A program made the position numbers and the translations under genes. A DNA stretch of 64,000 nucleotides, from positions 62,001-126,000 of the forward strand of contig NZ_VEWK01000002.1 of assembly GCF_006376675.1 (NCBI RefSeq), in the 5' to 3' direction. This DNA is from Brucella pecoris (GTDB lineage Bacteria > Pseudomonadota > Alphaproteobacteria > Rhizobiales > Rhizobiaceae). Numbering within the stretch: the first letter of the stretch is position 1; each line of letters opens with the position of its first letter. The notes below the pieces were generated by a model, which did no database searches, was not told the DNA's origin, and saw only the letters and a program-made list of their open reading frames with translations. Shown piece by piece: positions 29,874-39,928 of this stretch.

Positions 29874-30508
29874 AAAATGCAACCTTCCGACATTAAAAAG
29901 TCACACGTTCGCCACACATTTTGATGGGTTTTTGCACCGTTTCCTGTGCTGAAAATGCAACTAGCCTCATTTCAGGGCCTGAAACTGCATCTGCCTTAAT
30001 TTCAAAACAGCCTCATCGACCATCCTTATGAAGCCATGACGTCCCCACTTCGCAGACCGCATCAACTGCCAAGGAAAAGCCCTGCCGCTCACTGTATCTT
30101 TGGCGCGCAGGGCTTGGGGTTTGAGCAATGCTCATGTGTCGACATTAATTCGTCGGCAGGTCTTTTCGGATCACAAAGGCGCACGGCCATTTGCATTCCG
30201 CGCAAATTCAAATTGTCGGCAATCACACTTTCAATCAACGAGGCATCATTCCTTGCGAAAAGATGCTGCCGCAACCGAAACGGATTGTGCTTTCATCTCT
30301 GTGAAAGCTAGGCACTGTAGTCAGGTGGACTCATGCTCCTTTACCTCCCTACTGGGTCTCCCCGCCTCCTGCGGACCTCTTGCCGATGCCGTATCATCCC
30401 ACTGCGGCACCTCTCCGCTATCAGCGAGTAAAGGTAGTCTGCTCCTGTCAGGAGTGACAGTCAACGCTCTTGCGTTCACATTTCGTATCGCCTATCAGAA
30501 GGCTGGTT
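29874..30508. other. Long ssb-uvrA intergenic region without a convincing gene
   Basis: About 0.63 kb between the two LexA boxes. Short frames exist on both strands (plus 30100-30546; minus 30089-30274), but none has a good start with a ribosome binding site or a recognisable sequence. On the minus strand an AAGGAG motif near 30335 precedes an ATG, but that frame closes after 8 codons. An untranslated leader or a small RNA is possible; I see no firm feature. Confidence 0.5.
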
Positions 30509-30523
30509 GTTCGATATTTGTTC
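30509..30523 (+). promoter_or_regulatory. LexA/SOS box upstream of uvrA
   Basis: GTTC-GATATTT-GTTC, an exact GTTC-N7-GTTC repeat, 138 bases before the uvrA start. Confidence 0.82.
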
Positions 30524-30660
30524 TAATGATAAGAGTGCACCGATGAATGACCGGAGCCCCCTTCTTATTGGAGGGTTTCACCCCATATTAGAGACCGGCC
30601 CGACGTGTTTCACCATTCGGCGCCGTTTATCCATGGCATCTTGAGCAGGCAGGACGCGGA

Positions 30661-33585
30661 ATGAGCGATCAGAAATTCATTTCCATACGTGGCGCGCGCG
30701 AACACAATCTGAAGAATGTCGATCTCGATCTGCCTCGCGACAAGCTGATCGTGATGACGGGACTTTCCGGCTCGGGCAAATCCTCGCTTGCCTTCGATAC
30801 GATCTATGCGGAAGGCCAGCGCCGCTATGTCGAAAGCCTTTCGGCTTATGCGCGTCAGTTTCTCGAAATGATGCAAAAGCCGGATGTCGACCAGATCGAC
30901 GGCCTGTCGCCCGCCATTTCGATCGAGCAGAAGACGACGAGCCGCAATCCGCGTTCGACAGTCGGCACCGTCACGGAAATCTACGACTACATGCGCCTGC
31001 TCTTTGCGCGTGTCGGTGTGCCCTATTCGCCGGCGACCGGCCTTCCCATTGAAAGCCAGACAGTCAGCCAGATGGTCGACCGTGTCATAGCACTGGAAGA
31101 AGGCACACGCCTTTATATCCTCGCGCCCATCGTTCGCGGCCGCAAGGGCGAGTACAAGAAGGAGCTGGCGGAGCTTCAGAAAAAGGGCTTTCAGCGCGTC
31201 AAGGTAGACGGCACCTTCTATGAGATCGCCGACGTTCCGGCGCTGGACAAGAAGTACAAGCACGACATTGATGTGGTCGTCGACCGCGTTGTGGTCCGCG
31301 CTGACCTGTCGACCCGCCTCGCCGACAGCCTTGAAACCAGTCTCAAGCTTGCCGAAGGTCTGGCCGTTGCCGAGTTCGCGGACAAGCCGCTGCCGCCCGA
31401 AGAAACGGCAGAAGGTGGCGCAGCCAACAAATCGGCCAACGAAACGCATGAGCGCATTCTGTTCTCGGAAAAGTTCGCGTGCCCGGTTTCCGGTTTCACC
31501 ATTCCTGAAATCGAGCCCCGCCTGTTCTCGTTCAACAACCCTTTCGGCGCCTGCCCGACCTGTGACGGCCTCGGCACGCAACAGGCCATCGATCCGAACC
31601 TGATCGTTCCTGACGAAACGGCAGCATTGAAGGACGGCGCGATTGCGCCATGGGCGCGATCCTCGTCGCCCTACTACAATCAGACGCTGGAAGCGCTTGG
31701 CAAAGCCTATGGCTTTAAGATCGGCGCACGCTGGGCGGATCTTCATGAAGAAGCCAAGCAGGCCATTCTTTATGGTACGAAGGGCAAGGAAATCACCTTC
31801 CAGTACGATGACGGCTTGCGCTCCTATCAGACGACAAAGCCTTTTGAAGGCGTGATCCCTAATCTGGAGCGCCGTTGGAAGGAAACCGATTCCGCCTGGT
31901 CGCGTGAAGATATCGAGCGCTTCATGGCCTCGACGCCCTGCCCTGCCTGTAATGGCTATCGCCTGAAGCCGGAAGCGCTGGCGGTCAAGATAGGCATGAA
32001 GCACATCGGCGAGATCACGGAAATGTCGATCCGCAAGGCCGATGCCTGGTTCCGCGACGTCGATGGCAGCTTCAATGACAAGCAGCGCGAAATTGCCGCC
32101 CGCATCCTCAAGGAAATTCGCGAGCGCCTGCAGTTCCTCAACGATGTCGGCCTCGACTATCTGACGCTGGCGCGCAATTCCGGCACGTTGTCGGGTGGTG
32201 AAAGCCAGCGTATCCGTCTTGCCTCGCAGATCGGCTCCGGCCTGACCGGCGTGCTTTACGTGCTGGATGAACCATCCATTGGTTTGCATCAGCGCGACAA
32301 TGCCCGACTTCTCGACACGCTGCGCCATCTGCGCGATCTCGGTAATACGGTTATTGTGGTCGAGCATGACGAGGATGCGATCCTGACCGCCGACTATGTG
32401 GTTGATATAGGCCCGGCGGCAGGTGTTCATGGCGGCAAGATCATCGCTCAAGGTTCGCCGCAGGATGTAATGTCCAACGCCAATTCGCTGACCGGCAAAT
32501 ATTTGTCCGGCGCGATGGAAGTTGCCGTTCCGGCGGAACGCCGCAAGATTTCCAAGACCAAGCGTATCAAAGTCGTGGGCGCGCGCGGCAACAACCTGAA
32601 GAATGTCTCGGCGGACATTCCGCTCGGCACGTTTACCGCTGTCACCGGCGTTTCAGGCGGCGGCAAGTCCACCTTCCTGATCGAAACCCTCTACAAGGCT
32701 GCTTCGCGCCGCATCATGGGCTCGCGCGAACACCCGGCGGAACATGACCGTATCGAAGGGCTGGAATTCCTCGACAAGGTGATTGATATCGACCAGTCGC
32801 CGATCGGTCGCACACCGCGCTCCAACCCGGCAACCTACACCGGCGCCTTCACGCCGATCCGCGACTGGTTTGCGGGCCTGCCGGAAGCCAAGGCGCGCGG
32901 CTATCAACCGGGCCGCTTCTCGTTCAATGTGAAGGGCGGACGCTGTGAGGCCTGCCAGGGCGATGGCGTCATCAAGATTGAGATGCACTTCCTGCCGGAT
33001 GTCTATGTGACGTGTGACGTCTGCCACGGCAAGCGCTACAATCGCGAAACGCTGGAGGTCTTGTTCAAGGGCAAGTCCATCGCCGATGTGCTGGATATGA
33101 CGGTAGAGGAAGGCGCGGAATTCTTCTCCGCTGTTCCTGCAGTGCGCGACAAGATGGAAACGCTCGTCAAGGTTGGCCTCGGCTACATTAAGGTTGGCCA
33201 GCAGGCAACGACGCTTTCGGGTGGTGAAGCGCAGCGCGTGAAGCTTGCCAAGGAACTGTCGCGCCGTGCAACAGGCCGCACGCTCTACATTCTGGACGAG
33301 CCGACAACCGGCTTGCACTTCCACGATGTGGCGAAGCTGCTTGAAGTGCTGCACGAGCTGGTCGAACAGGGCAACACGGTCGTAGTGATCGAGCACAATC
33401 TGGAAGTCATCAAGACTGCCGACTGGGTGATCGATCTTGGACCGGAAGGTGGCGATGGCGGCGGTGAGATTGTCGCCGTGGGCCGTCCGGAAGACATCGT
33501 GCAGGAGAAGCGGTCCTACACCGGTCACTTCCTCAAGGAATTGCTGGAGCGCCGCCCCAAGCGCAGTTCGGAGGCTGCTGAGTAA
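30661..33585 (+). CDS. uvrA: Excinuclease ABC subunit A
   Basis: Damage-recognition ATPase of nucleotide excision repair, 974 residues, usual length. Two ABC ATPase halves are visible: Walker [15 protein letters not shown] near residue 34 and [11 protein letters not shown] near 664, with signatures [15 protein letters not shown] and [15 protein letters not shown]. The second zinc module is intact ([15 protein letters not shown]). The first is altered: the usual CPxC reads CPVS (Cys274, Ser277), though ACPTCDGLG is kept, so it has three of four Cys. Control by the upstream LexA box is expected. Confidence 0.98.
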   Translation: MSDQKFISIRGAREHNLKNVDLDLPRDKLIVMTGLSGSGKSSLAFDTIYAEGQRRYVESLSAYARQFLEMMQKPDVDQIDGLSPAISIEQKTTSRNPRSTVGTVTEIYDYMRLLFARVGVPYSPATGLPIESQTVSQMVDRVIALEEGTRLYILAPIVRGRKGEYKKELAELQKKGFQRVKVDGTFYEIADVPALDKKYKHDIDVVVDRVVVRADLSTRLADSLETSLKLAEGLAVAEFADKPLPPEETAEGGAANKSANETHERILFSEKFACPVSGFTIPEIEPRLFSFNNPFGACPTCDGLGTQQAIDPNLIVPDETAALKDGAIAPWARSSSPYYNQTLEALGKAYGFKIGARWADLHEEAKQAILYGTKGKEITFQYDDGLRSYQTTKPFEGVIPNLERRWKETDSAWSREDIERFMASTPCPACNGYRLKPEALAVKIGMKHIGEITEMSIRKADAWFRDVDGSFNDKQREIAARILKEIRERLQFLNDVGLDYLTLARNSGTLSGGESQRIRLASQIGSGLTGVLYVLDEPSIGLHQRDNARLLDTLRHLRDLGNTVIVVEHDEDAILTADYVVDIGPAAGVHGGKIIAQGSPQDVMSNANSLTGKYLSGAMEVAVPAERRKISKTKRIKVVGARGNNLKNVSADIPLGTFTAVTGVSGGGKSTFLIETLYKAASRRIMGSREHPAEHDRIEGLEFLDKVIDIDQSPIGRTPRSNPATYTGAFTPIRDWFAGLPEAKARGYQPGRFSFNVKGGRCEACQGDGVIKIEMHFLPDVYVTCDVCHGKRYNRETLEVLFKGKSIADVLDMTVEEGAEFFSAVPAVRDKMETLVKVGLGYIKVGQQATTLSGGEAQRVKLAKELSRRATGRTLYILDEPTTGLHFHDVAKLLEVLHELVEQGNTVVVIEHNLEVIKTADWVIDLGPEGGDGGGEIVAVGRPEDIVQEKRSYTGHFLKELLERRPKRSSEAAE

Positions 33586-33610
33586 GCGGCAGGCAAAAGA
33601 GAGTTATTGG

Positions 33611-33638
33611 AAGCCGGGCCCAGTGTCCGGCTTTTTTG
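33611..33638 (+). terminator. Terminator after uvrA
   Basis: AAGCCGG, loop GCCCAGTGT, CCGGCTT followed by a run of T: a standard rho-independent terminator ending at the stop codon of the convergent small membrane gene. Confidence 0.85.
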
Positions 33639-33959
33639 CTATTCAAGTCGGTTTGATCGGTATCGATCAATCATCCACAGGTGAAGGATTTGCGCGGCAA
33701 TTACCACGATAAACACCATTCCGACTGATTGCAGGGTGTACTTTTCGGGATCACGCTGCGCGGCCGAAATCAACACGCTTGCCAGCAAGGCATAGAGCAA
33801 TGGAATGAAGGCGAGAGCTGGAATTCTCGGAGCTGTCCAGTTTACTTGCCCGGATAATCCCCACTGCATGGGAAGCCGCTCTAGCTCCTTGAACCGGCGG
33901 TTAGCGATCACGGCAAGCAGCACACTTGTTGCGAAGCCAATTAAAGCAGATGCAAGCAT
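33639..33959 (-). CDS. Small DUF1648-like membrane protein, hypothetical
   Basis: A 106-residue protein with three predicted membrane segments (about residues 2-18, 48-66, 80-98). The loop RLPMQWGLSGQVNWTAPR resembles the LPxHxxxxGxxD motif of DUF1648-type proteins. No function is known. It converges on uvrA and sits downstream of the HU terminator. Frame and hydrophobic pattern support a real gene; the family call is tentative. Confidence 0.65.
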   Translation of the reverse strand: MLASALIGFATSVLLAVIANRRFKELERLPMQWGLSGQVNWTAPRIPALAFIPLLYALLASVLISAAQRDPEKYTLQSVGMVFIVVIAAQILHLWMIDRYRSNRLE

Positions 33960-34038
33960 AGGCCCCTCCAGATTGGTGTGTGACCTTCAAGGTGCCACAT
34001 CGCGACGGTCTGTAGAAGCACTCACCGGCCCCCAAAAC

Positions 34039-34066
34039 GAAAAAAGCCCGGATAAACCGGGCCTTC
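34039..34066 (-). terminator. Terminator after hup
   Basis: On the minus strand GCCCGG, loop TTTAT, CCGGGC followed by six T, 86 bases after the HU stop codon. Confidence 0.85.
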
Positions 34067-34151
34067 TCGACAGCCATTCGCGACAATGCCGCGATGGCCG
34101 GAAATTTATGGTCACGATCCGTTCGAAGAGCTTTCACTCTTCTGATCATGA

Positions 34152-34427
34152 TTAGCCGTTTACGGCGTCCTTCAGGCCCTTGCCAGCCGAGAACTTCGGC
34201 ACGTTGCGAGCCGGGATAGCAACTTCCTTGCCGGTCGATGGGTTGCGGCCGGTCGAGGCAGCGCGATGCGAAACGGAGAAAACGCCGAAGCCAGGCAGAC
34301 GGACTTCTTCACCAGCCTTCAGGGCACCCGTAACAGCAGCGAGTACGGCGTCAACAGCAGTACCGGCATCAGCCTTCGTCAGACCGCCCTTTTCCGCAAC
34401 TGCGGCAACCAATTCGTTCTTGTTCAT
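34152..34427 (-). CDS. hupB: DNA-binding protein HU
   Basis: Nucleoid protein of 91 residues that binds and bends DNA as a dimer. MNKNELVAAVAEKGGLTKAD begins the helical part, and GFGVFSVSHRAASTGRNPSTG with IPARNVPKFSAGKGLKDAV forms the beta arms and C terminus. I start at ATG 34427, because AAGGA is then about 7 bases away; the ATG at 34433 lies on top of that site. Its position directly after lon matches the common clpP-clpX-lon-hupB order. Confidence 0.97.
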   Translation of the reverse strand: MNKNELVAAVAEKGGLTKADAGTAVDAVLAAVTGALKAGEEVRLPGFGVFSVSHRAASTGRNPSTGKEVAIPARNVPKFSAGKGLKDAVNG

Positions 34428-34520
34428 TGGCATTTCCTTTCTTTATCTACCGGAACGGATAACGTGACCGGATTGAGGGGAGTTTATTCAAATCGGTTCA
34501 CAAACCAAGCCTGTCAATGT

Positions 34521-34580
34521 GAAAAAACCCCGGAAAACCGGGGTTAAACACAGAAATGCCGGGCAAATTGCCCGGCATTT
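34521..34580 (-). terminator. Two tandem hairpins downstream of lon
   Basis: On the minus strand AAATGCCGGGCAA/TTGCCCGGCATTT (34554-34580) is followed by AACCCCGG, TTTT, CCGGGGTT with a run of six T (34521-34546). The second is a classic terminator separating lon from hup. It lies about 200 bases after the lon stop codon, beyond a repeat copy. Confidence 0.85.
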
Positions 34581-34713
34581 CGTTTGTTGGTCCTGATAGA
34601 CAGCTTCCAGCGGGACTATTCGACTGAATCAGAATCGCCCGCTAAAAGTTCATTTCTATGCGCACCCTGTCTGCAAACCGCTTCGCGGTTCCCGAGACGC
34701 GCACTTTGTGACC

Positions 34714-34763
34714 TAGCATTATCCGATGCAAAACCGCTTCGCGATTTCGCCGGAAACGCCTTA
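34714..34763 (-). repeat. Partial dispersed repeat abutting the lon stop codon
   Basis: On the plus strand GCATTATCCGATGCAAAACC then GCTTCGCGATTTCGCCGGAAA is the inverse of the conserved half of the ~105 bp element. It runs up to and includes the lon stop codon. The sequence just to its left (34677-34713) repeats ACCGCTTCGCGGTT and looks like more of the same element, decayed. Confidence 0.5.
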
Positions 34764-37199
34764 ATGGGCGGTCGAGATCCCTGCGTCTTCCTCGACCGAA
34801 GGCACGGTCGCCGGGGTTGCAGGTTCCGTCCATTCGATCGGCTCAGGTTCGCGAACCAGAGCGTGCTTGAGGACTTCACCCACGCGAGACACCGGAACGA
34901 TCTCAAGATTGTTCTTCACATTGTCCGGAATATCCGCCAGATCCTTGGCGTTTTCTTCCGGGATCAGAACCTTCTTGATGCCGCCGCGCAGAGCCGCGAG
35001 AAGCTTTTCCTTCAGGCCGCCGATTGGCAGGACACGACCACGCAGGGTGACTTCGCCCGTCATTGCGATGTCCTTGCGAACCGGAATACCGGTCAGCACG
35101 GATACGATCGCCGTGACCATCGCAATACCGGCAGACGGACCGTCCTTCGGTGTTGCGCCTTCGGGCACGTGCACGTGGATGTCGCGCTTATCGAACAGCG
35201 GAGGCTCGATGCCGAAATCGATTGCTCTGCTGCGGACATAGGATGCAGCAGCGGAGATCGATTCCTTCATCACGTCGCGGAGGTTACCCGTGACGGTCAT
35301 GCGGCCCTTGCCGGGCATCATGACGCCTTCGATGGTCAACAGCTCGCCGCCGACTTCAGTCCAGGCAAGCCCTGTCACGACGCCAACCTGATCTTCGCCG
35401 TCGATCTGACCGAAGCGGAACCGCTCGACACCCAGATAGTCGGAGAGGTTCTTTTCGGTGACTTTCACCGACTTCTTCTTCGACTTCAGGATTTCGGTCA
35501 CGGCCTTACGTGCCAGGGTCATCAGTTCACGTTCGAGGTTACGCACACCTGCTTCCCGCGTATAGAGGCGGATAACATTGCGCAGGGCATCGTCCGTGAC
35601 CGAAAACTCCTTCGGCTGCAGGGCGTGATCCTTGATCGCCTTCGGCAGCAGGTGCCGCTTGGCGATCTCGAGCTTTTCATCCTCGGTGTAGCCGGCAATA
35701 CGGATGACTTCCATACGATCCAGCAACGGACCCGGAATGTTCAGCGTATTGGCCGTCGTCACGAACATGACGTTCGACAGATCATATTCGACCTCAAGAT
35801 AGTGATCCATGAAGGTCGAGTTCTGTTCAGGGTCCAGCACCTCGAGCATGGCCGATGACGGATCGCCGCGGAAATCCTGGCCCATCTTGTCGATTTCATC
35901 GAGCAGGAAGAGCGGATTGGACTTCTTCGCCTTCTTCATCGACTGGATGACCTTGCCGGGCATCGAGCCGATATAGGTGCGGCGGTGACCGCGGATTTCG
36001 GCCTCGTCACGCACGCCACCAAGCGACATACGGACATATTCACGACCGGTAGCCTTGGCAATCGAACGCGCGAGCGAGGTCTTACCCACGCCGGGAGGTC
36101 CGACGAGGCAAAGAATCGGACCCTTGATCTTGGTCGAGCGGGCCTGCACTGCGAGATACTCGACAATGCGTTCCTTGACCTTTTCGAGACCAAAATGATC
36201 GTCACCGAGTACGCCCTCGGCGAAGTTCAAGTCTTGCTTGATCTTCGACTTCTTGCCCCATGGAATGGACAGCAGCCAGTCGAGATAGTTGCGGACGACC
36301 GTTGCTTCGGCAGACATCGGGCTCATGCTGCGCAGCTTCTTCAGCTCGCCTTGCGCCTTTTCACGGGCTTCCTTGGAAAGCTTGGTCTTGTTGATGCGTT
36401 CTTCCAGTTCAGCCGTCTCATCACGACCGTCCTCGCCGTCGCCAAGCTCTTTCTGGATCGCCTTCATCTGCTCGTTGAGATAGTACTCGCGCTGCGTCTT
36501 CTCCATCTGGCGCTTGACGCGGCTGCGAATACGCTTCTCGACCTGCAGAACCGAAATTTCGGCTTCCATGAAGGAAAGTGCCTTCTCAAGGCGCTCACGC
36601 ACCGAGAGGATCGACAGCATTTCCTGCTTTTCGGGAATCTTGATCGCGAGATGCGAGGCAACCGTGTCGGCAAGCTTCGAATAGTCGTCGATCTGGCTGG
36701 CGGCGCCAACCACTTCCGGCGAAATCTTCTTGTTCAGCTTGACGTAGTTTTCGAAGTCGGAAACCACCGAGCGGGACAGCGCCTCGATCTCAACGGCATC
36801 TTCCTCAGGCTCCGGCAAAGCCGCAGCATAGGCCTCGTGATAATCTTCGCGATCGGTAAACTTGGAAACCTTGGCGCGTGCCGTACCTTCGACCAGCACC
36901 TTGACGGTACCGTCCGGCAGCTTCAGGAGCTGCAATACATTGGCAATCGTGCCGATTTCATAAATCGCATCCGGTGCCGGATCGTCATCGGCAGCGTTTT
37001 TCTGGGTGGCGAGCAGAATCTGCTTGTCCACACCCATCACTTCCTCCAGCGCGCGAATGGACTTTTCGCGACCGACAAAAAGCGGAACGATCATATGCGG
37101 GAAAACGACGATGTCACGCAACGGCAAAACGGCATAGAGCCCGTCTGCACCGCCCGCTTCAGAACCACCCAACGGTGTCTTCTGTTCAATACCCGTCAT
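34761..37199 (-). CDS. lon: ATP-dependent protease Lon
   Basis: AAA+ serine protease for misfolded and regulatory proteins, 812 residues. The N-terminal substrate domain reads [20 protein letters not shown]. Walker A is [15 protein letters not shown] near residue 366. The catalytic Ser is in [14 protein letters not shown] and the Lys further on in the [14 protein letters not shown] region. The last 30 residues ([24 protein letters not shown]) are acidic and variable. It follows clpX on the same strand but with a terminator between, so it is probably a separate unit. Confidence 0.98.
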   Translation of the reverse strand: MTGIEQKTPLGGSEAGGADGLYAVLPLRDIVVFPHMIVPLFVGREKSIRALEEVMGVDKQILLATQKNAADDDPAPDAIYEIGTIANVLQLLKLPDGTVKVLVEGTARAKVSKFTDREDYHEAYAAALPEPEEDAVEIEALSRSVVSDFENYVKLNKKISPEVVGAASQIDDYSKLADTVASHLAIKIPEKQEMLSILSVRERLEKALSFMEAEISVLQVEKRIRSRVKRQMEKTQREYYLNEQMKAIQKELGDGEDGRDETAELEERINKTKLSKEAREKAQGELKKLRSMSPMSAEATVVRNYLDWLLSIPWGKKSKIKQDLNFAEGVLGDDHFGLEKVKERIVEYLAVQARSTKIKGPILCLVGPPGVGKTSLARSIAKATGREYVRMSLGGVRDEAEIRGHRRTYIGSMPGKVIQSMKKAKKSNPLFLLDEIDKMGQDFRGDPSSAMLEVLDPEQNSTFMDHYLEVEYDLSNVMFVTTANTLNIPGPLLDRMEVIRIAGYTEDEKLEIAKRHLLPKAIKDHALQPKEFSVTDDALRNVIRLYTREAGVRNLERELMTLARKAVTEILKSKKKSVKVTEKNLSDYLGVERFRFGQIDGEDQVGVVTGLAWTEVGGELLTIEGVMMPGKGRMTVTGNLRDVMKESISAAASYVRSRAIDFGIEPPLFDKRDIHVHVPEGATPKDGPSAGIAMVTAIVSVLTGIPVRKDIAMTGEVTLRGRVLPIGGLKEKLLAALRGGIKKVLIPEENAKDLADIPDNVKNNLEIVPVSRVGEVLKHALVREPEPIEWTEPATPATVPSVEEDAGISTAH

Positions 37200-37504
37200 A
37201 ACTCAGTCCTTTCTCAGGTCTTTCAACCTGACTGCCACGTCCGCGCCCCCTTTCATTATGAGGCAGGTCGCGAATGTGCTTCGGTCCATACTTGGAGAGC
37301 CGAACCCGGCAATTCAATAGCCTGTCGCGGGATGGCTTTCATAGAATCGTCATCTATCCTGCGCTGTCGCGTGGATTAGTACAATATCCAGCTTAGGCTG
37401 TACCCCGATTGCTGCGCCTGCAATAGTGACAGGAACAGCCTGGCGCAAGTCTGCACATGAAAAAGGCCGCTTGCGCGGCCTTTTTAAGGATTAATTGTTA
37501 CCGC
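37200..37504 (-). promoter_or_regulatory. clpX-lon intergenic region with clpX terminator
   Basis: A minus-strand terminator (37460-37485) is AAAAAGGCCGC and GCGGCCTTTTT around TTGC, just after the clpX stop. The remaining ~260 bases should hold the lon promoter. I see a CTTGCG with a CACTATT-like partner near 37420-37450 that vaguely recalls a heat-shock promoter, but not well enough to call. No gene is seen. Confidence 0.7.
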
Positions 37505-38779
37505 TTAAGCGGAAACGTTACCCTTTTCGTCCTGCCGCTCGGCATAGATATAGAGCGGACGAGCGCTGCCATCCACCACATCGCCGGAAATGACCACTTC
37601 CTGTACGCCTTCCAGCGTTGGAAGCTCGAACATCGTGTCGAGCAGGATCTTTTCCATGATCGAACGCAGGCCGCGTGCACCCGTCTTGCGCTCGACCGCC
37701 TTGTTGGCAATCGCCCGCAAGGCATCGTCGTGGAAGCTAAGCTCAACACTTTCCATGTCGAACAGGCGTTGATACTGCTTCACGAGCGCATTCTTCGGCT
37801 CGGTCAGGATCTGCACCAGAGCATCGACATCGAGGTCTTCGAGTGTCGCGATCACCGGCAGACGGCCGACGAATTCCGGAATGAGACCGAATTTCAGCAG
37901 ATCTTCCGGTTCCAGCTCCCTGAACACTTCACCGATACGACGATCGTCAGCCGACTTCACGTTTGCACCAAAGCCTATGGAGGTCTTCTCGCCACGCGCG
38001 GAGATGATCTTGTCGAGACCGGCAAAAGCGCCGCCGCAGATGAAGAGGATGTTCGTCGTATCCACCTGCAGGAATTCCTGCTGCGGATGCTTGCGGCCAC
38101 CCTGCGGCGGCACGGAAGCGACGGTGCCTTCCATGATCTTCAGAAGTGCCTGCTGGACACCCTCGCCCGACACGTCGCGCGTGATGGACGGGTTATCCGA
38201 CTTGCGGCTGATCTTGTCGACTTCGTCGATATAGACGATGCCGCGCTGTGCGCGTTCCACGTTGTAATCGGCAGCCTGAAGCAGCTTCAGGATGATGTTC
38301 TCGACATCTTCACCGACATAGCCTGCTTCCGTCAGCGTCGTCGCATCGGCCATGGTGAACGGCACATCGATAATGCGTGCGAGCGTCTGGGCAAGATAGG
38401 TCTTGCCGCAACCCGTCGGACCGACGAGAAGGATGTTCGACTTAGCAAGCTCGATATCGCTGCTCTTGGACTGATGGGCGAGACGCTTGTAGTGATTGTG
38501 AACCGCAACCGACAGAACGCGCTTGGCATCCTTCTGGCCGATGACGTAATCGTCAAGAACGGCCATGATTTCCTGCGGCGTAGGCACGCCCTCGCGCGAC
38601 TTCACCATCGAGGATTTGTTTTCCTCGCGGATGATGTCCATGCAGAGTTCGACGCACTCGTCGCAGATGAAAACGGTCGGGCCTGCAATCAGCTTGCGCA
38701 CTTCATGCTGGCTTTTGCCGCAGAACGAGCAATAGAGCGTATTCTTGGAATCGCCGCCGCTGTTGCTGACTTTGCTCAT
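37505..38779 (-). CDS. clpX: ATP-dependent Clp protease ATP-binding subunit ClpX
   Basis: AAA+ unfoldase that delivers substrates to ClpP, 424 residues. The zinc-binding N domain has CSFCGKSQ and CDECVELC. Walker A is [12 protein letters not shown] near residue 121. The ClpP-docking IGF loop reads SIGFGAN near residue 270. The C terminus includes the ClpX sensor region [12 protein letters not shown]. It is preceded on the same strand by clpP across a 411-base gap. Confidence 0.98.
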   Translation of the reverse strand: MSKVSNSGGDSKNTLYCSFCGKSQHEVRKLIAGPTVFICDECVELCMDIIREENKSSMVKSREGVPTPQEIMAVLDDYVIGQKDAKRVLSVAVHNHYKRLAHQSKSSDIELAKSNILLVGPTGCGKTYLAQTLARIIDVPFTMADATTLTEAGYVGEDVENIILKLLQAADYNVERAQRGIVYIDEVDKISRKSDNPSITRDVSGEGVQQALLKIMEGTVASVPPQGGRKHPQQEFLQVDTTNILFICGGAFAGLDKIISARGEKTSIGFGANVKSADDRRIGEVFRELEPEDLLKFGLIPEFVGRLPVIATLEDLDVDALVQILTEPKNALVKQYQRLFDMESVELSFHDDALRAIANKAVERKTGARGLRSIMEKILLDTMFELPTLEGVQEVVISGDVVDGSARPLYIYAERQDEKGNVSA

Positions 38780-39190
38780 TGCAGTTTCCTTTCAATGGAC
38801 CGAAATGAACCTTGGGCGCTCAAATCGATCGTTTCTTCCGGTTCGGACCCAGTGCTGGAGGAGAAACGCGCCTCCCGCCGGTCACAACGGCAGCAAATAC
38901 GCGCCACCTGTAGCCTTGGGTCTGTAATCAAGGGCCTGTAGTCTCAGGATTCCTGTCACCGTGTGGCTCCCCGACCGAAGGAGCCATTTGGCGACTTTTG
39001 CAGAAGCTGTACCGCCGAACAAATGAAAAATAAGTTCCCGGCAAAGATTCGGCATAATCTGACCAAGTTTAGCGCCCCGAACCCCAACAGATGCTTAACG
39101 CGGCGCGTTAACCATCACGTAGTTGCAAGAATTGGGCCCCTTTTGTGGCAAAGGGCGCTAAAAACAGGTGCGAGCCGGAGATTCCGGCTC
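38780..39190. other. clpP-clpX intergenic region
   Basis: 411 bases without a credible gene. A GAGCCGGA/TCCGGCTC hairpin (39172-39190) abuts the clpP stop, and GGCTCC/GGAGCC (around 38965-38986) forms a second weak hairpin. The rest probably holds the clpX promoter. Both hairpins lack a long U tract, so partial read-through from clpP to clpX is possible. Confidence 0.6.
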
Positions 39191-39820
39191 TTACTTCGAT
39201 TCGTCCGCGCCCACGTCGCGCGATTCAACCACCTTGTCGATAAGGCCGAATTCGAGCGCTTCCTGCGCGGTCATGAAATGGTCGCGGTCAAGCGTGCGTT
39301 CGATTGTTTCGTAATCGCGGCCCGTATGCTTGACGTAAATCTCGTTCAGGCGGCGCTTCATCTTGATGATGTCCTGCGCATGGCGTTCGATATCCGACGC
39401 CTGGCCCTGGAAGCCACCCGATGGCTGATGGACCATGATACGGGCATTCGGCAGCGCATAACGCTGGCCGGTCGCACCAGCGGTCAGAAGCAGCGAGCCC
39501 ATCGAAGCAGCCTGGCCCATGCAAAGCGTGGATACCGGCGGGCGGATGAACTGCATCGTATCATAGATCGCCATACCGGAGGTTACGACACCGCCGGGCG
39601 AATTGATGTACATGTTGATCTCTTTCTTCGGGTTTTCTGCCTCGAGAAAGAGAAGCTGCGCGCAAACCAGCATCGACATTCCGTCTTCAACCGGTCCATT
39701 CACAAAGATAATGCGCTCCTTGAGAAGGCGCGAGAAAATATCATAGGCCCGTTCGCCACGGTTGGTCTGCTCAACCACCATCGGGACGAGGTTCATGACG
39801 GTTTCGATCGGATCTCTCAT
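39191..39820 (-). CDS. clpP: ATP-dependent Clp protease proteolytic subunit
   Basis: Serine protease of the ClpXP/ClpAP complexes. The 209 residues start [20 protein letters not shown] (ATG 39820); the longer frame adds 21 foreign residues. The catalytic triad is Ser in [12 protein letters not shown], His in MVHQPSGG and Asp in [22 protein letters not shown] is the usual C-terminal block. Confidence 0.98.
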   Translation of the reverse strand: MRDPIETVMNLVPMVVEQTNRGERAYDIFSRLLKERIIFVNGPVEDGMSMLVCAQLLFLEAENPKKEINMYINSPGGVVTSGMAIYDTMQFIRPPVSTLCMGQAASMGSLLLTAGATGQRYALPNARIMVHQPSGGFQGQASDIERHAQDIIKMKRRLNEIYVKHTGRDYETIERTLDRDHFMTAQEALEFGLIDKVVESRDVGADESK

Positions 39821-39928
39821 TATGGGCCTCTGGATATATTTATGGCGAAGTGAATAGTTCTGAATCGTGAGTGTTCCATACATAGGGCGTTGCGCCCCTG
39901 TTCCGCAAGTGGCGCAATACTCCCCGCC

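Noticed and set aside
30089..30546. Short frames in the ssb-uvrA gap (148 codons plus, 61 codons minus)
   Set aside because: The plus frame has many Ser/His/Arg codons and no ribosome binding site; the minus frame would need a TTG start without a good site. Kept only as an open question for the gap.
30610..32451. A 613-codon open frame antisense to uvrA
   Set aside because: It mirrors the high-GC codon pattern of uvrA, has no recognisable domains or ribosome binding site, and the sense strand is clearly UvrA.
35985..37379. A 464-codon open frame antisense to lon
   Set aside because: No family resemblance; the sense strand encodes an intact Lon.
37457..38941. A 494-codon open frame antisense to clpX
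   Set aside because: Reverse of ClpX codons, runs through the clpX terminator, no motif.
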